64,000 bases of DNA from Desulfofarcimen acetoxidans DSM 771. GTDB lineage: Bacteria > Bacillota > Desulfotomaculia > Desulfotomaculales > Desulfofarciminaceae. The translations under genes were made by a program, and so were the position numbers. The stretch is taken from NCBI RefSeq assembly GCF_000024205.1, contig NC_013216.1, positions 2,666,001 through 2,730,000 on the forward strand, read 5' to 3'. Numbering within the stretch: the first letter of the stretch is position 1; every line of letters starts with the position of its first letter. Below are positions 45,368-54,889 of the stretch, in pieces. Below the pieces are notes generated by a model that did no database searches, was not told where the DNA came from, and saw nothing but the letters and a program-made list of their open reading frames with translations.

Positions 45368-45407
45368 AACGCACTATCTAACCTACTGGGTCGGAGAGTG
45401 CGTTTTT
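45368..45407 (+). terminator. terminator or attenuator before the SDR gene
   Basis: AACGCACT...AGTGCGTT followed by TTTTTTG, 50 bases upstream of 45456. The preceding 45019-45367 stretch has no gene. Because no gene ends just before it, it may attenuate the SDR transcript. Confidence 0.6.
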
Positions 45408-45455
45408 TTGTCTCTCCATCTGGTATGAATTAATACTTTAAGGAGATGACAAAAT

Positions 45456-45842
45456 ATGAAGAAGAAAATAGCTTTAGTATCTGGCGGGAGCCGTGGATTG
45501 GGCAAAAACATGGCAATTAAACTTGCCCTAAAAGGTTTGGATGTAATTATCACCTACCAAAGTAAAAAAGAAGAAGCTTCACTGGTAGTAGAAGAAATCA
45601 AAAAAGCCGGTGGCAAGGCAACCGCTTTGCAATTAAATATAGGCGATGTACGGTCTTTCGGCCCTTTCTTTGAGCAGATTGCCGAGGTATTAAAAGTAAC
45701 CTTTAACACTAACTGTTTTGATTATTTGATTAACAACGCAGGCATTGGCATGAATGTTCCTTTTGCAGACACCACCGAAGAACAGTTTGACCAAATGATG
45801 AATGTCCAACGAATTGAAGTATCCGGTGGAATGAACATATAG
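45456..45842 (+). pseudogene. short-chain dehydrogenase/reductase with a large internal deletion
   Basis: Residues 1-117 give the cofactor fold (VSGGSRGLGKNMA, NNAG), up to EEQFDQMMNV. The next residues QRIEVSGGMNI are the normal extreme C-terminus of such enzymes. So about 120 residues, including the catalytic Ser-Tyr-Lys, have been lost in frame. Good AAGGAGATG before the ATG. The product cannot be a reductase. Confidence 0.85.
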
Positions 45843-45924
45843 AATCAAAAATTGTATATGAGACCGTATAATAAAGGTCAAGATCAAAGAGGGTGCCCCT
45901 GTAAGGAGGCACCTTCCCTTCTCA

Positions 45925-47034
45925 CTATAGGAGAATTAGTTCATAGTCACGGCTGCCCAATCCGATTTCTTCTCCGTAAGATAATTGGATTGTTCCGTCT
46001 ATATGCGATCTCAAACAATGAAATTTGTCAGCACCGGCCTCGCAGTCAGACAAAAGCAAAGACGTGGATAAACTAATCTGTTTATTCACAAGATCATAAC
46101 TGGCCTGGTCAATAGCAACCGGGTCTGTTGATGCCAGAAAACCTATATCGGGAACAATGGGAGCATCACTCCATGACGCGCAATCACAATCAGGGGTAAT
46201 ATTTATAAGAAAATTGATGTAGCCGATATGTTTATCATGAGTCTTTGCCACCCCATACGCGTATTCAGTCATTCTTTCCAGAAGTGCTGGAATTTCGGTT
46301 TCCCAATCCATTTCAATAGCTTTTTCAGGGCATGTGGTTAAACACTCACCACAACCGATGCAACTATCCGGTGAAATTTCCGCCTTATTATTATCGTTAA
46401 GAGTGCTGGCCTTTTCAGGACAAACTGTAGAACACTGCGCGCAGCCAATACATTTGTCTTGATTAACTATCATCTTGGAGGCATGCTGTTCCTTTTTTCC
46501 AGCTGCCGGTGCCCCACCCATGGCAAGATTCTTTATCGCGCCACCAAAACCAGCCATTTCATGCCCTTTAAAATGCGATAACACAATAACACTATTAGCG
46601 CTAACGATATCTCTGGCCAGTTTTACTTTGCTAAAATGTTTTTTACTAATCTCAATTTCAATGAAATTTTCACTACGTAATCCGTCTGCAATTATCAGTG
46701 GAGCACCTGTAACAGTATAATCAAAACCATGCTCCATCGCTGTTAGCAGATGATCCACCGCATTATGGCGGCTTCCTGAATAGAGGGTATTGGTATCTGT
46801 CAGGAAAGGCCTGGCACCATTGCTTTTGACTTTATCCACCACCTGCCGCACAAATACAGGGTTTATAAAACTATCGTTGCCGCGTTCACCAAAATGAAGT
46901 TTAATAGCTGTAAGATCATCTTTTTGAACAAGATTGTTTAAACCAGCGCGATCAAATAAGTTTCTAATCTTACTAATTTTATTTTCCTGATATGTTCTGG
47001 ATCGCAAATTGACGAAATAAACTTGACTTGGCAT
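45925..47034 (-). CDS. DUF362 protein with two 4Fe-4S ferredoxin clusters
   Basis: 369 aa from the ATG at 47034 (GAAAGG lies 9 bases upstream; the ATG at 47043 is too close). The DUF362 domain (about 1-180 and 260-360: TAIKLHFGERGN, VLSHFKGHEMAGFGGAIKN) encloses CIGCAQCSTVCP and CIGCGECLTTCP (about 197-240). An iron-sulfur protein of anaerobes, probably cytoplasmic; the electron partner is unknown. Downstream neighbour is MerR on the same strand. Confidence 0.92.
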   Translation of the reverse strand: MPSQVYFVNLRSRTYQENKISKIRNLFDRAGLNNLVQKDDLTAIKLHFGERGNDSFINPVFVRQVVDKVKSNGARPFLTDTNTLYSGSRHNAVDHLLTAMEHGFDYTVTGAPLIIADGLRSENFIEIEISKKHFSKVKLARDIVSANSVIVLSHFKGHEMAGFGGAIKNLAMGGAPAAGKKEQHASKMIVNQDKCIGCAQCSTVCPEKASTLNDNNKAEISPDSCIGCGECLTTCPEKAIEMDWETEIPALLERMTEYAYGVAKTHDKHIGYINFLINITPDCDCASWSDAPIVPDIGFLASTDPVAIDQASYDLVNKQISLSTSLLLSDCEAGADKFHCLRSHIDGTIQLSYGEEIGLGSRDYELILL

Positions 47035-47185
47035 GAACCTCATCCTTTCAAAAATAAGTTTTGGGCATCAGGCATGTTTCATTTCGGGTTTTCTCTGTTA
47101 TCTTTGGCATTGCAAACACCGGTGAATTCGGAATTTCCACCTTTACTCGGGTTGGTAGACAACACCATACTTTTTAGCCATAAAA

Positions 47186-47572
47186 CTAAATCTCCGATCT
47201 TTTTAGCTCTCTTTCTTTTTTTACTACTACCTGTTCATATACTTTAATTTTATAATCCAGGCGTTCCAGCGTTTTCTTCATATCTTCCATCTTAGCAATT
47301 AACCGCTTACGCTGTTCGATTAAAATTTCTTTTCTTGCCTCAATGGTTGCATCACCTTGCTGAAACAACCCAACATACTCAATCAGTACTTCAATCGGAA
47401 GACCTGCACCCCGCATACACTTTATAAATCCTACCCAACTACAGTCTTCTTCCGTATAATTCCTGATTCCATTTTTATTTCTATTCACATGGGGTATCAA
47501 TCCGATGCGTTCATAATAGCGGAGTGTATCCTGTGGAATATCAAATTTTTCGCTTACTTCTGAAATCGTCAT
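47186..47572 (-). CDS. MerR-family regulator, aldehyde/reductase-type
   Basis: 128 aa. Winged helix VSEKFDIPQDTLRYYERIGLI, IRNYTEEDCSWVGFIKCMRGAGL with the single Cys and MRGAGLPIE of the AdhR/YraB group, then a coiled coil. It probably activates stress or reductase genes. Its own promoter at 47598-47628 has the long spacer and dyad. The SDR gene ruined at 45456 would have been a typical target. Confidence 0.9.
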   Translation of the reverse strand: MTISEVSEKFDIPQDTLRYYERIGLIPHVNRNKNGIRNYTEEDCSWVGFIKCMRGAGLPIEVLIEYVGLFQQGDATIEARKEILIEQRKRLIAKMEDMKKTLERLDYKIKVYEQVVVKKERELKRSEI

Positions 47573-47597
47573 GCAGTTTCACCTCCCGATATCCGAT

Positions 47598-47628
47598 ATT
47601 ATAATACTTGGAGTAAGCTACAAGTCAA
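47598..47628 (-). promoter_or_regulatory. MerR-type promoter of the 47572 regulator
   Basis: Minus strand TTGACT, 19 bases, TATAAT. The spacer holds ACTTGTAGCTTACTCCAAGT, an imperfect dyad of the MerR type. Confidence 0.85.
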
Positions 47629-47708
47629 GCGTTTTTAATGGGAATTCAACAAAATTTAACTGCACTCCTATTAGAAAAAATTATATGTTATTATAGAATT
47701 ACTTAACC

Positions 47709-47780
47709 TGACCGCGAATTAACGCGATCATGAGGGGCGTATCCGAGAGGGTGAGGGTTCAAGTCCCTCCTCCGACACCA
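47709..47780 (+). repeat. tRNA-Leu-type 3' end remnant, copy 4
   Basis: Matches copies 2 and 3 over 72 bases, with more changes upstream (CTGACCGCGAATTAACGCGATC). T arm, acceptor strand and CCA are exact. Confidence 0.85.
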
Positions 47781-47781
47781 A

Positions 47782-47826
47782 AAAAGACATAGTTTTCCGC
47801 CAAGGGGAAGCTATGTCTTTTTTCAT
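47782..47826 (+). terminator. repeat-associated terminator, type B
   Basis: GACATAG...CTATGTC with TTTTTT. A close relative stands alone at 49135-49172. Confidence 0.75.
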
Positions 47827-47922
47827 TTAGATGCACATGGTATAATGTGTTGGAAGTTATTGTATCATGCAGATAAACAGAAATTTGCCAGTGAGATTAT
47901 TATATAATAGGGAGAGCGGCTT

Positions 47923-48387
47923 ATGAGTCGATTGATAAGAAATTCTGCAAAAGCTTTGATAATTAAAGACGGTAAGATGCTTGCAATAAAATTGCAGGAG
48001 AATTGTGAAGTTTGGTATATCATGCCTGGCGGAGGGCAGGAAACAGAGGAACTACTTCCTGATGCCGCTTGTCGCGAGGTTTCCGAAGAATTGGGAATCA
48101 ATGTTACTCCGAAAGAACTGGTTTTTGCTGTTGAAGGCGTTCATGGTGAGAAGTTTCATCGGGTGGACTTAGTTTTCTTGTGTGAATATATCGCCAAGCT
48201 TCCCAACATAGCCTTACACGGTGACACAAATCAAATTGGCTATGATTGGTTAGATATAAAAACGCTCAATACTCAGCCTTTGTATCCTTCAAAGCTACGT
48301 AGGCAGATTATGAACCTTTATGAGGGAAAACCGCACAAAGTATATTTGGGAAATGAAGAAGCAGGGGATCCGAAATGCTTAGAATAG
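47923..48387 (+). CDS. NUDIX hydrolase
   Basis: 154 aa. Nudix box GGGQETEELLPDAACREV followed by SEELG (about 43-65) is complete. Hydrolyses a nucleoside diphosphate derivative; the substrate is not predictable. AGGGAG precedes the ATG. Overlaps the nucleotidyltransferase gene by 13 bases, an arrangement that suggests paired action on a nucleotide or drug. Confidence 0.92.
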   Translation: MSRLIRNSAKALIIKDGKMLAIKLQENCEVWYIMPGGGQETEELLPDAACREVSEELGINVTPKELVFAVEGVHGEKFHRVDLVFLCEYIAKLPNIALHGDTNQIGYDWLDIKTLNTQPLYPSKLRRQIMNLYEGKPHKVYLGNEEAGDPKCLE

Positions 48388-49040
48388 ATACTTATTTAAA
48401 ACAACTGATAGACTTATTTAAGCAAAATTACAGTTCAAGGTTATTATATGTCGGGCTGCAGGGAAGTTATTTTAGAGAAGAGGCTGACGAAAACAGTGAT
48501 ATTGACGTAATGGTTATTCTTGATAGATTATCAATTAATGATATGGAGACTTATCGAGAAATAATTGCCGAATGTGGAAACAGCGATAAATCGTGCGGTT
48601 TCATATGCGGAGAATCGGATATCAAAAATTGGAACCCATGTGAAATATGCCATCTTATTTATACCACAAAGGATTATTATGGGAGATTGTCAGAGTTTGT
48701 TCCCACATTTACGGCAGAAGATGAAAGAATCTATATAAAAATGAGTCTTAATAATATGTATCACGAATTATGTCACCGATATATTCATGATTCAAGAGAA
48801 AAAAATATAACGAAGCTTCCCAGTACATATAAATCCGTCTTTTTTATTTTGCAGAACATTCACTATCAGAATACAGGAAATTTCATACTGACAAAACGAG
48901 AGCTGCTTTCTCAATTACCAGAGGAAGATAAAAAAGTTCTGCTTAAAGCTATGGAATTGAAAAATCAAAAGGAGTATAATTTTGACGAGTATTTTAGTGC
49001 ATTATTTGAATGGTGCCAAAATTCAATATTCAAATCTTAA
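48375..49040 (+). CDS. nucleotidyltransferase-fold protein (MNT/aminoglycoside-type)
   Basis: 221 aa. The motif GSYFREEADENSDIDVMVI (about 30-48) is the GSx10DxD signature of pol-beta-type nucleotidyltransferases. A helical C-terminal domain follows, with YHELCHRYIHD. It may adenylylate a small molecule such as an aminoglycoside, or be another NTase. Overlaps the NUDIX gene. Confidence 0.82.
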   Translation: MLRIDTYLKQLIDLFKQNYSSRLLYVGLQGSYFREEADENSDIDVMVILDRLSINDMETYREIIAECGNSDKSCGFICGESDIKNWNPCEICHLIYTTKDYYGRLSEFVPTFTAEDERIYIKMSLNNMYHELCHRYIHDSREKNITKLPSTYKSVFFILQNIHYQNTGNFILTKRELLSQLPEEDKKVLLKAMELKNQKEYNFDEYFSALFEWCQNSIFKS

Positions 49041-49130
49041 AAAACAAGCATACTCTGCGTGTTGCTAAATTTCAATTTTATAGATATAACTATACCCCCT
49101 GCCACGTAAATCTTTTTTGCACTATTATTC

Positions 49131-49465
49131 CAAAAAGGACATAGCTTTCACTCAAATGGAGACTATGTCTTTCATTATATACAAAAACATGGTAGGATAA
49201 ATACCGCTAAAGCTGTACAAGACTTTTTATGGCTCGTATATTTGCACTAAACGATTTAAAATTTTAATTACACTATTACTAAAAAATACGAAGCCGAATA
49301 TTGATAAAACGTTCGGTTTTTTTATTTCTTTTATACAGAATTCCCCTGCCTCTGACCAACCGGTCAGGGAGATAATTTTGCAAGACATCTTCCCTTCGTA
49401 TAACTTAGTAAGTTTTCTAGCAAAAAAGAACTCACAATGTTAGCTAATGAGTTCTTTTTCTGTGT
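49131..49465. repeat. type B and type A terminators and hairpin module without a tRNA half
   Basis: Type B (GACATAG...CTATGTC, 49135-49172), type A (CCGAA...TTCGG, T7, 49290-49322) and hairpin module copy 3 (49365-49462, AACTCAC...ATGAGTTCTTTTTC). The type A and hairpin parts align with those after copy 3, but the tRNA-like half is missing. The remainder of 49041-49855 shows no gene. Confidence 0.75.
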
Positions 49466-49855
49466 AATTAGGACTGGTACCCTACCGGCCATTTGGTATG
49501 GGTATTCAGCATACCCGCAATATAACTGAAAGAGAGCGCATTGCTTGGATTTATTCATTATAAGAATAATGTGTCATTGTCTGTCGTCTTAAATTGCTTA
49601 AAGTTTTCGTAAAAATGCGTGCGTTTTATTGTATGGATAAATATGGTGGTATTTTTGCTCATCTATAACTATATCATCGTTTTAGAGATAGAAGAGACCA
49701 AACTGTTAAACATTTAAAGTGACTCTTTAATTAAAAACATATTCAGGCAACAACTTTCACAATAATATTTTTAAAAACTTTACTGTAACCTCTTGCCAAG
49801 TAGCGTGTCCCCCACCACCATATTGGGCGGGCTAGGCATATTGGATAGTTTCCAG

Positions 49856-50188
49856 TTAATGTGTCCATTCAATTATTTTAATATCTATTCCAACCTTTTT
49901 AATCACTGCTTCTTTTATACTTGAATAGTGTGGGCAAGAAAAGCCGATTGGGTTCCCCTTTGTAATACACGAAGCAAAAGCAATTGCTTCTGCTCCCCTT
50001 TCCACCATCAGTTTTGCTCTTGTTACTGCTTTTTTTCCAGAACACCCTCCACAAGAGACAAACCCCACAATTTCTACGGGACCCATCTCCTCAAAGGCAA
50101 ATTTTCCTTCTTTTGCAACCTTAAAATCAGTGTTTCCAGGACACATGTCCTCAGTTTGCTGACAACGAATAATTCCTACTTTTAACAT
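49856..50188 (-). CDS. CGGC-domain putative metal-binding protein
   Basis: 110 aa. IRCQQTEDMCPGNTDF, VSCGGCSGKK and FASCITKGNP...CPHY place it in the CGGC family (PF08821-like), found in anaerobes beside metal and CO-dehydrogenase-related genes. Six conserved Cys could hold a metal. GGAGAAATT precedes the ATG. Confidence 0.85.
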   Translation of the reverse strand: MLKVGIIRCQQTEDMCPGNTDFKVAKEGKFAFEEMGPVEIVGFVSCGGCSGKKAVTRAKLMVERGAEAIAFASCITKGNPIGFSCPHYSSIKEAVIKKVGIDIKIIEWTH

Positions 50189-51374
50189 TAGAATTTCTCC
50201 TTTTATAATTATTTGGCTTCAACCGCTAAGTAGTCCTGGTAAGCTTGCATTTTACGAGATCCGGTTGGCCATTGTGCTCACAAAGTATAAACCTTTGTTT
50301 CATCCAAATCATTTGTATAAATGTTCAGTCCATTTTTTACAAATTATTAAATTTAATCATTAAGCTTAATCAATTAACCTTTACTGTGACTAATTTATTT
50401 TTCTTTTCCACCTGATTAAATTTAATTTTCTATAAAATAAGTTACTGCGATGCCATATTTGGGAAAATAGAAAGTTATTGAATGGTTTCTATGATAGAAA
50501 GGGGCAGTCTTTGATTAGGGAAGCATATTATGCTTAAAGCTATAACCGATTTTCCGACCATTGCATAAATATCACTAACTGCGTTGGCAACGGCATCGTT
50601 ATGGCCTACCAGGATGTTCAGGTTTTTGACTGGCGGCAGACAACGCAGTATTTGAGTGAGATTCCTCCGGATCTATTTTACAGGCTCACCCGGATCCGGA
50701 AGAATAGGAAGTTAAATTTACTTTTGATATGCTCATCTTTTATATTTACATACTAGCATGATTAGATATATAATGCCAATGCATATTTTGCATTGCAGCT
50801 ATGCACCAGTGTAATAGATGGTGATTTTCTTGTTGAAATTAATTCTTTGCCATCTGAGAGTTTTTCACTCGGTGGGACTTTAGCAGAGTGGTTCGATGTA
50901 GAGGAATGGTTTATGATGTTTTGAATGGATTTTTACAGGAGAATAATGCTACATAGAGGTGTTTTACATTGTGCGGTCATTGGCTGTCTTGTAAAGTTCT
51001 TCGTATTTGCCTTGTTCCTCTTTTTCTCGGCTAACAGCGATTCAAGTTCAGCCTGTATGTCTTATCATACCCTATATAAAATCGGATAAGTGGGTTAAAT
51101 ATTCCTCATTGCATCTTAACATCTCTAATTGTCCACATTCATTGAAATAGCTAATCCGCGTATTCTTGTTGTTTACCGGACAAAGGCACAAGAGGCGTAC
51201 ATAAAAATCTTGTTCTTTCCAATTGGTCCATATACAAGCTTCAAAATCAAATCCGCAAACTATGCACAGGCTTCCATGATTAGTGATGCAAATGCTTCTT
51301 GCATGCTACTCCTCTCATAACGATTTACTAACACCTGGTTTAATTTATCCTGATTCCACGTTTGTGATGATTTC
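50189..51374. other. long gene-poor stretch with small frame fragments
   Basis: No supportable gene in 1.2 kb. Plus-strand pieces near 50560-50700 (NGIVMAYQDVQVFDWRQT) and 50800-50920 (DGDFLVEINSLP; GGTLAEWFDVEEWF), and a minus-strand piece near 51150-51310 (QEAFASLIMEAC, VYGPIGKNKIFMYASC), look like eroded genes. Confidence 0.5.
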
Positions 51375-52559
51375 CTACCGCATGACTTCTGATAATTTTA
51401 GAAAGCCCCTTAAAATGTCTATTGATGCATCAATAACTTTATTAACATTGGACAAGGAACCATCTAAAGCGAGCGCATTAGCAGCCTCATGAAATCGCCT
51501 GTGTGGTTCATCAATTGCCACGTATTCAACAATATTATTATATTTATCAAACTCCTTTTTATACCATTTGCCAAAGGTACATTCTTGGTGACTTGCCAAA
51601 ACAGCACCTTTACCTGCAACCTCCATTGTTTCTCTTAAAAATGCAGCATGTTCTTTTAGCCTAGCACCCAGGACACTGAGATTATGCTCCTTTTCTGTTC
51701 CTCGAACATAGGGTTTTATAACTTCTATTAAATTGTCTGTATCTCTTTTAAGCATCTCCCCAAAATCAGTGGCTTGCGCTAGATTATTGGTAATTCTAGC
51801 CTGTGTTTCCATGGCAACAGCTTGCTGTTGAGCTGCCTGAGCAATATTCTCAGATGCTTCAGCAGTCTCCTCAACCTTTCTTACATTTGACCGCATCATT
51901 TCCGATACGATCTCTGTCTCAGATATATATTTATCAAATGCACTTTTTACACCAGATACATTTTCATCAGTATGCTGTGCTTTATTATTCATTTGGTTGG
52001 ATATGGTTTTAACTTCCTTAACCGCAGTCTTTGTTTGATCAGATAGTTTTCGTACTTCTTCTGCCACTACTGAAAAACCTCTGCCATGCTCCCCGGCACG
52101 TGCAGCCTCAATAGCTGCATTTAAAGATAAAAGATTAGTCTGATCAGCTATCTCCGATACATTCTGGCTAATATTATCAACGTCTTTAATCTGCAATAGC
52201 AGTTCTGTGGCATTACTAACCATTCCATCCAACATCACCACAACTTCCTTTGACATTTCATTAAGTTCCGCAACCCTATTAAAGTTATCCATTTCCTTGG
52301 ATTTTAAGAACTGCATGCTCGCACTTATTTCCTCTACAGTTGCCGATGTTTCTTCCGCTGTAGCTGAAATTTGTTGAGTTGCTGCAGCCAAGTCGGCAGC
52401 CATTTGAGAAAATTCCTGTACTTTAAGAGATACGCTAAAGGCTATGAGTTCACAATGTGCAAGAGTAAATTCCTGTATGGCATAGCTAAAATCCATCCTA
52501 GCTTCCAGTTCATTGATAGATATAGAGGTCTTTGATCCACCATTAAAAAATGAAAACAA
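51375..52559 (-). CDS. soluble methyl-accepting chemotaxis protein with CZB domain
   Basis: 394 aa without membrane segments. The MCP signalling hairpin is clear: [20 protein letters not shown] (about 141-160). The C-terminal zinc-binding CZB domain shows [28 protein letters not shown] and [10 protein letters not shown]. It likely senses zinc or oxidants and signals to CheA in the cytoplasm. No che genes are nearby. Confidence 0.93.
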   Translation of the reverse strand: MFSFFNGGSKTSISINELEARMDFSYAIQEFTLAHCELIAFSVSLKVQEFSQMAADLAAATQQISATAEETSATVEEISASMQFLKSKEMDNFNRVAELNEMSKEVVVMLDGMVSNATELLLQIKDVDNISQNVSEIADQTNLLSLNAAIEAARAGEHGRGFSVVAEEVRKLSDQTKTAVKEVKTISNQMNNKAQHTDENVSGVKSAFDKYISETEIVSEMMRSNVRKVEETAEASENIAQAAQQQAVAMETQARITNNLAQATDFGEMLKRDTDNLIEVIKPYVRGTEKEHNLSVLGARLKEHAAFLRETMEVAGKGAVLASHQECTFGKWYKKEFDKYNNIVEYVAIDEPHRRFHEAANALALDGSLSNVNKVIDASIDILRGFLKLSEVMR

Positions 52560-53000
52560 TTTACTCCTCCTCCCTATGTTACATTTATTACAGCTGAATT
52601 AAACCAAAGTCCATGTGGAAAATATAACCGTTTATTATTTAGTTTATTATAACAAGTTCAGCTTAAAAAACCTTGAGAAAAGTCTGAGAAACTGCTGAGA
52701 TTTGTTATCCAATAATTAATCAGTAAATCAGGAATCTAACGGAAACTCTCGTACAGCAAATCCCAGGCCTGCTGTGATGTTAATTCTATTACAACTTTGG
52801 ACAATCCAACCGCATTTCTTTAGGGCTGAAGATCTTTGAGAGAAAGACATCAATCCTCCCATTATTTAATTTATGCAGTATTGTTAGATAAAATTGTGCA
52901 CCGGACACATAAAAGACATGACATAAAATATGGGACTATACATACAATAGGTCAATTTAGGACATTATTCTACATATAACACTAAATCGAAGGAAAAATT

Positions 53001-54074
53001 ATGAGCCAGCAGTCAATCTCAAATAAGGATTTAATGTTTCTTATAATAAGTTTTTTAATTGGTACGGCAATAATGCAAATAACGCCTGCCTTGGTAAAAG
53101 AAGCTAGACAAGATGCATGGCTGTCTTTATTGATAAGCATGATTTTATCAATCGTACTTGCCAAACTATTAATATCTCTACAAAGATTATTTCCCAACCA
53201 ATCCTTAATCCAATATAGCGTCAATATACTTGGTTACCCAATTGGAAAAGCGATTAGTGGCATTTTTCTTTGGTTTGCTTTTTTTCTATCTGCTCTTATT
53301 TTGCGAAATATAGGAGATTTTGTTCAGGCACTTATTTTACCACATACGCCTCTTGTGATAATACATACAATTATAATGATTATTATCGCCTATGCTATAA
53401 GAAGTGGACTCGAAGTATTTACAAGAGTTATAATCATTATACTTCCGTTATCTATACTATTTTTCTTGATAATTTCTACTTTAAATTTGCCTCAATTAGA
53501 AATCAATCGTATTGTACCTTTTATGGAAAACGGTTACAAACCCTTAATTCGTGGTGCAATAGTAGGGGTATCTTTTCCTTTCGGGGAGATACTTATCTTT
53601 TCTATGATATTATTCCAGACAAATCATTCCAAACAATATGATAAATTTATTATATATGGTATAATATTTGCCTATATATTTCTAGTTTTAAGTATTTTGC
53701 GTACTATCAGTGCTTTGGGTGTAGAATCAACTATACGCTATATTTATCCTATTATTGAAACAGTGCAAGAATCATCAAGTATATTAACGATTTTGGTAAC
53801 ATTAAATTGGTTTGCATTTGCATTTAGCAAGTTATCTATATGTTTTTATGCTTTAACTTCGGGGTTGGCACAATGGTTTAATATAAAATACTATCAAGCC
53901 ATAGTTACACCAATGGGTGTAATAATTATAGCATTTTCTACATTTATGTATTCTAATTACACTGAAGAAGTATACTATGCCTATAAGATTAATCCCTATT
54001 TCAAAATACCTATCGAATTTGGAATACCTTTTCTCCTTTGGTTAGTTGCAAAAATACGTTTTAAAAAATTATAA
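53001..54074 (+). CDS. GerAB-family spore germination permease
   Basis: 357 aa, about ten membrane helices, PF03845 pattern (FLIGTAIMQITPALVKEARQDAWL, VSFPFGEILIFSM). GerAB-type proteins bind the germinant in the spore inner membrane with GerAA and GerAC partners; none lies nearby, so this is an orphan. AAGGAAAAATT precedes the ATG. It shows that the host forms spores. Confidence 0.92.
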   Translation: MSQQSISNKDLMFLIISFLIGTAIMQITPALVKEARQDAWLSLLISMILSIVLAKLLISLQRLFPNQSLIQYSVNILGYPIGKAISGIFLWFAFFLSALILRNIGDFVQALILPHTPLVIIHTIIMIIIAYAIRSGLEVFTRVIIIILPLSILFFLIISTLNLPQLEINRIVPFMENGYKPLIRGAIVGVSFPFGEILIFSMILFQTNHSKQYDKFIIYGIIFAYIFLVLSILRTISALGVESTIRYIYPIIETVQESSSILTILVTLNWFAFAFSKLSICFYALTSGLAQWFNIKYYQAIVTPMGVIIIAFSTFMYSNYTEEVYYAYKINPYFKIPIEFGIPFLLWLVAKIRFKKL

Positions 54075-54086
54075 AAGTATTTTCAT

Positions 54087-54287
54087 TTACTGCATCCATT
54101 GCTGCAGCTTGGCCAATTTTTTTTCCAATCCTTCGTAATATTGCAATTCTATTGGGTCAAGACATTCCAGTTCTTCTTCTAAGCTTATTTTGTTAAACTC
54201 TGCCACTTTTTCCATCTCATTTAGAAAATCATCAAGTTCCTTTTGATACCTGTCCAGCATCTTGCGATAATCTATAACTCTACTCAT
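54087..54287 (-). CDS. small coiled-coil protein
   Basis: 66 aa from the ATG at 54287 (GGGAGGTAAATCTG just upstream; the longer frame to 54320 has no site). Two charged helices, likely a coiled coil. No recognised function. Convergent with gerAB. Confidence 0.6.
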   Translation of the reverse strand: MSRVIDYRKMLDRYQKELDDFLNEMEKVAEFNKISLEEELECLDPIELQYYEGLEKKLAKLQQWMQ

Positions 54288-54590
54288 CAGATTTACCTCC
54301 CTAAAAACTTGTCCAATCAAATTCTTTTGCCTTAAGTTCGCAACATAATTTCCCAGCCCACGGTAGAAAATAAATGGGTATCTTTACTTGCTTAATACGT
54401 TCAATGTCTATTTTTTTGATAACAATAAAAACCGTATTATCAGTTTCATACACCATTACCCCAGAAAACTATAGATCCTTTCTCTAAATAAATATTTAAA
54501 TAGTCAACCTTAAATTGAAATTACTTGATTCGTAAAAAATTTTATATATAATATGATTACGTTAATCATTAATATCTATAGAGGAATATC

Positions 54591-54796
54591 ATGGCTTTTA
54601 AATTTACTGTAAGATTAAAACAAATTTTATTCGAAAGAGGTATAACACAAAAAAACTGGCGCAGTTAACGGGACTTAGACCTGTTGCCATTAGTGAATTT
54701 GCTGATAACAGGAGGTCAGTTATTAATACGGAGCATTTGTTGAGAGTTGCGGAAGCTTTAAGTATTAGGGACATTAAAGAATCGATCTGTTTTTAA
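54591..54796 (+). pseudogene. XRE/Cro-type regulator with a frameshift at an A7 tract
   Basis: MAFKFTVRLKQILFERGI, then at A7 (54650-54656) the frame shifts. With one more A the rest reads LAQLTGLRPVAISEFADNRR up to a stop at 54796, a complete 68-residue Cro-like helix-turn-helix. As written the product stops at 22 codons or so. GAGGAATATC precedes the ATG. Confidence 0.8.
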
Positions 54797-54889
54797 GAAG
54801 TGAAACAATAACGCCCACGTGTTACTGTGAAGCGTTATTGTTGATTCATTAATAATTTAGTATATTTCTCAATAAGGAGAGTGTTTGCC

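Noticed and set aside
14457-47780. A functional tRNA gene at any of the four remnants
   Set aside because: No 5' acceptor strand, D arm or anticodon arm precedes the T arm in any copy; only the 3' end is present.
14457-47780. A CRISPR array
   Set aside because: Repeats are 6-21 kb apart with genes between them; nothing like a regular spacer pattern, and no cas genes.
49364-49558. Minus-strand 64-codon frame
   Set aside because: It lies across a dispersed hairpin repeat and a terminator.
53270-53641. 123-codon frame inside gerAB
   Set aside because: Out-of-frame overlap of a clear GerAB permease; low-complexity composition.
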